Source: Dillenia suffruticosa (Eukaryota; Streptophyta; Magnoliopsida; Dilleniales; Dilleniaceae). Taken from it: a DNA stretch of 64,000 nt. The stretch covers positions 3,784,501 to 3,848,500 of the forward strand of contig JAVTVX010000030.1 of the NCBI GenBank assembly GCA_033439265.1, written 5' to 3'. This document shows positions 60,830 to 64,000 of the stretch, in pieces (within the stretch, counting starts at the first letter, position 1; each line of letters starts with the position of its first letter). Made by a program: the position numbers and the translations under genes. Under the pieces are notes generated by a model. The model was not told where the DNA came from. It saw only the letters and a list, made by a program, of their open reading frames with translations, and made no database searches.

Positions 60830-62575
60830 AGTTTTTCCCCTCCCTTGATTAGTTTTAGCACGATGCAGGTTTGCTTGATTTTGAAGGGATTATGTAAAAC
60901 ACTGTCTCTGCCTTTTTCCTTAAATTCGTTAGCTATGCTAGCACAAGCAAATCAGAGACTTCAAAAATGTTCGACAGAAGTTATTATGAAATAAATGATT
61001 CCCCCCATTGAATTAAAGAACCTACAATATTTTCTTGCATTTTCTCGGTCTGACATTTTTTCCTGTTTGCTGTATTATTTTGGGCTGCGTCAAAACTATA
61101 AAGTGAAACAGTTTTGGGTTAAAACTTGCATTTTTTCATGGTAAAAGGAATGCTGTTTGACTTTGTTGGGTGGAAAGGGATTCCTCCCCCCCCCCTTCCC
61201 CCCCCTTTTTTGTTCAAAAAGAATTCAGAGGGTGAATCTGCTTCGGACAGGTATTTTTCTCGGCTGACTACCATAGCAAGTGAACTTGGTAGGGCTTTAA
61301 TATATGTGCCCACAAGTTGTTCAATCTCCTCGTATGGAATATCTACGGTCAATTGAACTAATATAATACGATGCTAGATTATTTAATCAAAATCTCGAAT
61401 TCGACTCATGATTTAAGCATGAAACAAACTGCATTAGAAGAATTACATCCTAAATGAGTCACTACGAATCCTAAACTGAATTAGTCAGAAAATAATTCCG
61501 GATAACAGCCGGTAAAAAAAAAAATCTCCTCCTATGGAATTTAATCTCTCCACATTAATTGCATCAAAACTAAACACCAGTTTTCTTAAATTACTGAGAT
61601 AAGCCATAATATGGAGAAGACCGATGAATAACCCTAGTGACCTCCGAAGGACACTTCATCTTCATCCCTGATGCAGGAAGCAATTTCATAATATCCTTGA
61701 TTTTTTCTTTGGTCACGTCATTGCTAACTCTGTTAGGAATCAACTTGGCACCTTTCAAAATTAATGGAATGCTGGTTGAGGTCCTGAAGAGATCGCCTCA
61801 ACATTCACATAGAATAAGATCTCTTTGCCTAATTTTTTCTTTTTTTTTTCTCACCTATATTTGAAATCATATTTCGATTAATCTGATTTGATCGTTTACG
61901 AAGTCTCTATTTAGGGGTGGCTTTCACAGTGTAGTATTTTATATTTTTAAGTTTCGAATTCAAAACCCATTAAAAAATTTAATATTTTATTCCATTAAAT
62001 CGACTTTCTTGTCTTTCCGTCGGTATTGGCTAATATTACATTAAATCGAGGTGTCTCGTTCTTAGTCAGATTTGGGCTAGAGTGGAGAAGTGCAAGAGTG
62101 CGTCGCAAATTTTTTGGGCCTAGTTGACCAAACCAAAATAGGCTCATGGGCTTAGAAGGCCTTGCCAAGCCTGCCCAAATACTGGGTTAGGTGGACTACT
62201 CGGACTCGCTCACGCTCAGTTTTTATTTTTTATTTTTTTATTTTGGTTTTGGAGCCATAATTATAGAATGAGTGATAATTCTGCCATATACAGTCTCTAA
62301 ATAAATTAAAATTTATGTCTACTGTGTTGAAGAGTTGTTACAATATATTATACTTAGAATTTTAATGTGGTTTATGCATAAGAATTCATATAACAAAAAT
62401 TGGGTTAAACTTGTTGGCTTTTTTTTTTTTAACTAATCCCATATCTAATTATCCGATCAATCCCATTCGAATAGTGTAGAGTTTAATTTAAGGGTTGGCT
62501 CTCTTAATTGATTCTTTTTTATTATCCTTTTATTCCAAAATTTATGAATATAGATTAATTTGAAGGGGATAATAC
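60830..62575. other. Gene-free region
   Basis: No recognisable gene. Contains C-rich runs at 61186-61206, a poly-T at 61837-61850, and dispersed-repeat-like stretches (for example TTCGATTAATCTGATTTGAT near 61871). Short open frames are without known domains. Confidence 0.5.
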
Positions 62576-62579
62576 TTTT

Positions 62580-62581
<2 letters not shown>

Positions 62582-62630
<49 letters not shown>
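62582..62630. repeat. (GA)n microsatellite
   Basis: About 24 GA units. Confidence 0.95.
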
Positions 62631-62856
62631 AAATTATCTTAATAATTCTGTATTTCAATCAGGAAGGTTATGCGGTTGTTTAAGAAATTTTGTTAGAGTC
62701 TGCTCTTGAGGTTATTATAATCACCCACACCATCTTTTTGACTTAATATTTTTCCGCATGGCATGAGATTGGCGCTGACGTCTCTCTCTCTCTCTCATGT
62801 TTGGCTTGCCGAGAGAGGACGTGTCCAACATCATGACCTTGCAAGATATGATTCAT

Positions 62857-62950
<94 letters not shown>

Positions 62951-63445
62951 TCAAGAGAAAAGTCTAATAATATAAATTTTATTTTTGATATGATAATCTA
63001 AAATTTAAATTTTTATATAATAAAAATAAAATAATGAGAGAGAATGTGTGTGAAAAACATCTTAATAATTCTGCATTTCAAACTGAGCTAATGCGGATGT
63101 TCATGAAATTTTGTGAGTCTACCCCTTGAAGTAGATTATAATCACCCACACCTCTTTTTGACTCTATATTTTTCCGCAGATTGGCACTGGCGTCTCTCAC
63201 TCTCTCTCACTCTCTCTCTCTCTCATGTTTGGCTAGCGAAGAGATGCGGATGTTCATGAAATTTTGTGAGTCTACCCTTGAAGTAGATTATAATATAATC
63301 ACCCACACCATCTTTTTGACTCTATATTTCCGCATGGCGTGAGATTGGCACTGACGTCTCTCTCTCTCTCTCTCTCTCTCTCTTATGTTTGGCTAGCGAA
63401 GAGAGGACGTGTCCGGCATCGTCAACTTGCAAGATATGATTCATA
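62630..63445. repeat. Threefold tandem repeat with embedded GA/CT tracts
   Basis: Three related units: 62630-62860, 63057-63240 and 63240-63445. Shared blocks are CTTAATAATTCTG(T/C)ATTTC, ATAATCACCCACACCATCTT, TTTCCGCATGGC(A/G)TGAGATT, GACGTCTCTCTC, ATGTTTGGCT and GAGAGGACGTGTCC. Unit 2 is shortened at both ends; units 1 and 3 end with TTGCAAGATATGATTCATA. No coding frame is conserved. Confidence 0.85.
62860..62948. repeat. (GA)n microsatellite, ~88 bp
   Basis: About 44 uninterrupted GA units between tandem units 1 and 2. Confidence 0.97.
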
Positions 63446-64000
63446 GAATAGAAAGCAACCTTAATAAAAGTAAGAAAAGCTGCCTCAAATTGTCGTAACC
63501 TAAACAGTAACATATTCCTAAATTGTTTTGTCTCCCACGAAAGCTCACATTTTTGTTCCTTTTTCTTTTTCTTTCAATGATCACATTGAATGGGTGGGCG
63601 GGATTTAAGTTAATTTGACACCCACTCACAATACTTGTGTTCGTCCAATGAATCTATGCATTAGAATTTGAGTACCCATTTCCAGACTTTATCGTAGAGA
63701 GTGAAACTCATAATTTCACCATAAAAAACGTGATTGTTCGAACTCTTCATTTATTAACTCTTTTTTTATTTGATATCATGGCCCATCAATTCACTCTCTA
63801 AATTTTTATCTCGACTAATCTGAATCGATTGTTTGCACGGTCCAATTGAGAGAACAGGTCTTCCCGCGCTGATTTTTCAGTTTTCATAAGGGATCGAACT
63901 CCTGACTATAATTAAAGGATATCAATTCTCAAACTAACTGAACCATAATAAAACTCTCAATCGATAAAGATCAAACGCCCTAATCATTGTATTTCTTTCT
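63446..64000. other. Gene-free right edge
   Basis: AT-rich, no coding sequence recognised. The part from 63740 (CTCGACTAATCTGAATCGAT, AAGGGATCGAACTCCTGAC) looks like a dispersed repeat that continues past the window. Confidence 0.5.

Noticed and set aside
1-64000. CRISPR arrays, bacterial operons, phage or organellar gene clusters.
   Set aside because: No spacer-repeat arrays, no Shine-Dalgarno-linked gene strings. The content is typical plant nuclear DNA.
1-64000. tRNA genes.
   Set aside because: Several GGTTCGAA- or GATTCAAATCC-like stretches (for example 41870-41885) were checked by eye; none had an acceptor stem, anticodon arm and both internal promoter boxes.

Overview
This is plant nuclear DNA, very probably from a eudicot. 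It is AT-rich, genes have GT-AG introns, and it carries a plastid sigma factor gene, a group G bZIP gene, plant GDSL lipases and U6 snRNA genes with the plant Upstream Sequence Element. No organellar or bacterial gene organisation is visible. The species cannot be named from the sequence alone.

Layout. (a) 1-880: the 3' part of a DUF1191 membrane-protein gene on the + strand. (b) 4560-9937: a seven-exon SIG2 (sigB) plastid sigma factor gene. Its exon structure is complete, but it carries an in-frame stop, two single-base frame breaks and loss of the two region-2 tryptophans, so it looks like a recent pseudogene. (c) 10326-13170, minus strand: an intact five-exon GDSL esterase/lipase gene close to Arabidopsis At4g01130. 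(d) 13804-19322: a second copy of the SIG2-GDSL pair. Its SIG2 half is reduced to the first and last exons, with a ~0.9 kb insertion inside exon 1; its GDSL half is intact. (e) 19.3-29.6 kb: gene-poor DNA with repeats and a cluster of ACGT (G-box/ABRE) motifs. (f) 29.7-35.5 kb: an intact bZIP16/bZIP68/GBF1-type transcription factor gene with twelve coding exons and an intron in its 5' leader. (g) 37.25-38.87 kb: a long, nearly perfect inverted repeat, followed by a hAT-like element. (h) 40.4-60.4 kb: a tandem segmental array. Its units contain a relic of a type I MADS-box gene, a U6 snRNA gene and a long conserved non-coding tail, and two pieces of the upstream bZIP gene's 3' end lie in it. 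Three U6 genes are complete (42062, 50603, 55103). A fourth unit keeps only the promoter element. (i) 60.4-64 kb: gene-poor, with a threefold tandem repeat and long GA microsatellites.

The window is shaped by two separate tandem duplications (SIG2-GDSL, and bZIP end-MADS-U6) that were then invaded by small DNA transposons. The intact expressed genes are probably DUF1191, the two GDSL lipases, the bZIP factor and the U6 copies. The clearest points of interest are the three U6 promoters (identical 64-bp spacing from USE to start, and TTTAGAGA/TTTAGGGA in place of a normal TATA box), the decay of SIG2, the 1.6-kb palindrome, and a hAT element with a perfect 8-bp target duplication whose empty site survives in a duplicated segment of the same window. 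I found no convincing new biological system.
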